Source: Certhia americana (taxonomy: Eukaryota > Chordata > Aves > Passeriformes > Certhiidae). From it: DNA of 64,000 nt. The position numbers and the translations under genes are program-made. Under the pieces are notes generated by a model. It was not told the origin of the DNA and did not search any database. It worked only from the letters and a program-made list of their open reading frames with translations. The first letter of the stretch is position 1, and every line of letters starts with the position of its first letter. The stretch covers positions 1,786,545-1,850,544 of the forward strand of contig CM031861.1 in the NCBI GenBank assembly GCA_018697195.1. The letters are read 5' to 3'. Positions 62,901 through 64,000 of the stretch are shown here, piece by piece.

Positions 62901-64000
62901 CAATCCGAGTGCAGGCAGTCCCCGGGGCATGTGGCTGCAGCACGCTGCCCCCCAGCCAGCCCAGCCTGCCACACAGTGCTGGGAAACTCTCTTAATTCTG
63001 GGATTTGCTGCACTCTCCACTCCGACCACGTCAGGAACCCAAAACCCGAGGGCGGGAATGGAACTGAAACTTCTTGGCGAATTCCCTCAGTTCCACTTCT
63101 CCCTGGAGCAAGACATGTGAGAGAGCAGGGCTAAATATTAAGAAATACAATTTTTTTTTTCTTGGTCCTCAGCACCAGTTTTAGCACGTGATGCTTTGTT
63201 TCCAGCTGAAATGGTAAAGCTCCAGCTTGTGCATGTAGCTGCATGTTTGTGTATGAAGCAGCTAATATATATGCAGATGAATTAAAACTAATTAGAGCTA
63301 AAGCCAGCAAAGTGCACATTTCTAGCTAACGGCTGTGTGCAGCTCTGTTACATGCCACCTAATTAAGTTATTCACTGTGGACCTGCTCATACAATTTTCT
63401 GTAAACCATATTCTTTCTACAAAAAAAAAAAGAAAAAATTAAAGAAAAAATCAAAATCCAACTTCACGTGAAAAAACTTATGTCTGAATCATTAAATCAG
63501 GATGTCAAATTCCACATCTGGCTTGTGCATTTTCAGGGCTATTTAATGTTGCACTGTCTCTTAGAGGGCTGTGTTTATAAGGCACCTCACTTCATGCAGT
63601 ATTTTTTCCCCTTAATTCCTGAAATTTCATGGTTAAAGGTCTCCAGCCCTGACTGACTTTGAACTTTTTCTCACATGACTGTGGCTGAGGAAGAATTTAA
63701 ACCCCTTATTTTCATGTTAGACCTGAGCAAGAGGCACCCCCACACCCTGGCCTTTGGTTGTAAGAGTAATTCTGTGGATGAGACCCGTTTTTTCCCACCC
63801 TGCATCCAGTAAATAAATATGCTGGGGAATGAAGGTGCTTAGCCCAAATTCCAAATAATCCCTGAGCTCCTCAGCATATGGAACTGATGCCTTTGCTCCC
63901 TCCAGCCACTGGGGGTAACTAGAAGCAGCTGGAGTGTGGCATAAGGTACCCTGATCATGATTTTCTCCCTAGGAATAGCTCCTCCTTTCACCTAATTTGC
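59991..64000. other. Sequence downstream of FADD, no gene recognised
   Basis: No exon with recognisable protein similarity was found on either strand. A moderately GC-richer patch occurs at about 62860-63070 and includes an X-box-like GTTGCCATGGCAAT at 62891-62904. In other vertebrates the next gene is PPFIA1; none of its coding sequence was recognised here. Confidence 0.5.

Overview
This is vertebrate nuclear DNA, most likely from a bird and plausibly a songbird. The evidence is long introns with small phase-matched exons, several copies of the avian/reptilian LINE CR1 (one ending in a hugely expanded CR1-type 8-bp tail), solo LTRs, and the ANO1-FADD gene order. The species call is inference. 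No prokaryotic-type operons, phage, CRISPR arrays or tRNA/rRNA genes were seen.

Positions 1-44061 hold most of ANO1 (anoctamin 1/TMEM16A, the calcium-activated chloride channel) on the + strand. I could read 26 coding exons by eye, from 3982 to the stop at 44059-44061. Every join is phase-consistent with GT/AG borders, giving 982 residues counted from the Met at 4053. All ten membrane helices and the six calcium-binding acidic/amide residues are present. Both small alternatively spliced cassettes known in mammals are intact: the 4-residue microexon at 29490-29501 and the 26-residue exon at 32216-32293. The first exon seen begins in mid-codon, so the true 5' end of the gene lies upstream, probably outside the window. 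The 3' UTR probably runs to one of several AATAAA signals between 44434 and 46399.

The ANO1 introns carry two diverged solo LTRs in opposite orientation (11734-12191 and 34686-35124), CR1 fragments, and an unexplained 129-bp repeat pair (8596 and 12971). Positions 46420-54420 are intergenic with no gene recognised. They contain a striking near-perfect DNA hairpin at 53230-53277.

Positions 54421-56286 hold two CR1 copies in opposite orientation. The second ends in about 106 copies of an 8-bp unit. A GC-rich promoter follows directly (56290-56625), then the two-exon FADD gene (56626-56980 and 57290-57585, + strand), encoding the death-receptor adaptor with a death-effector domain followed by a death domain. 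The codon aligning with the mammalian FADD start reads GTG here, and an in-frame ATG 63 bases upstream in good context is the likely start. The C-terminal serine tail of mammalian FADD is absent. Positions 57586-64000 contain the probable FADD 3' UTR, one CR1 fragment and otherwise no recognisable gene.

ANO1 and FADD are not functionally coupled beyond being neighbours in a conserved block (human 11q13). I did not find a convincing new system. The most notable items are the FADD start-codon shift, the expanded CR1 tail at its promoter, the hairpin, and the repeat pair.
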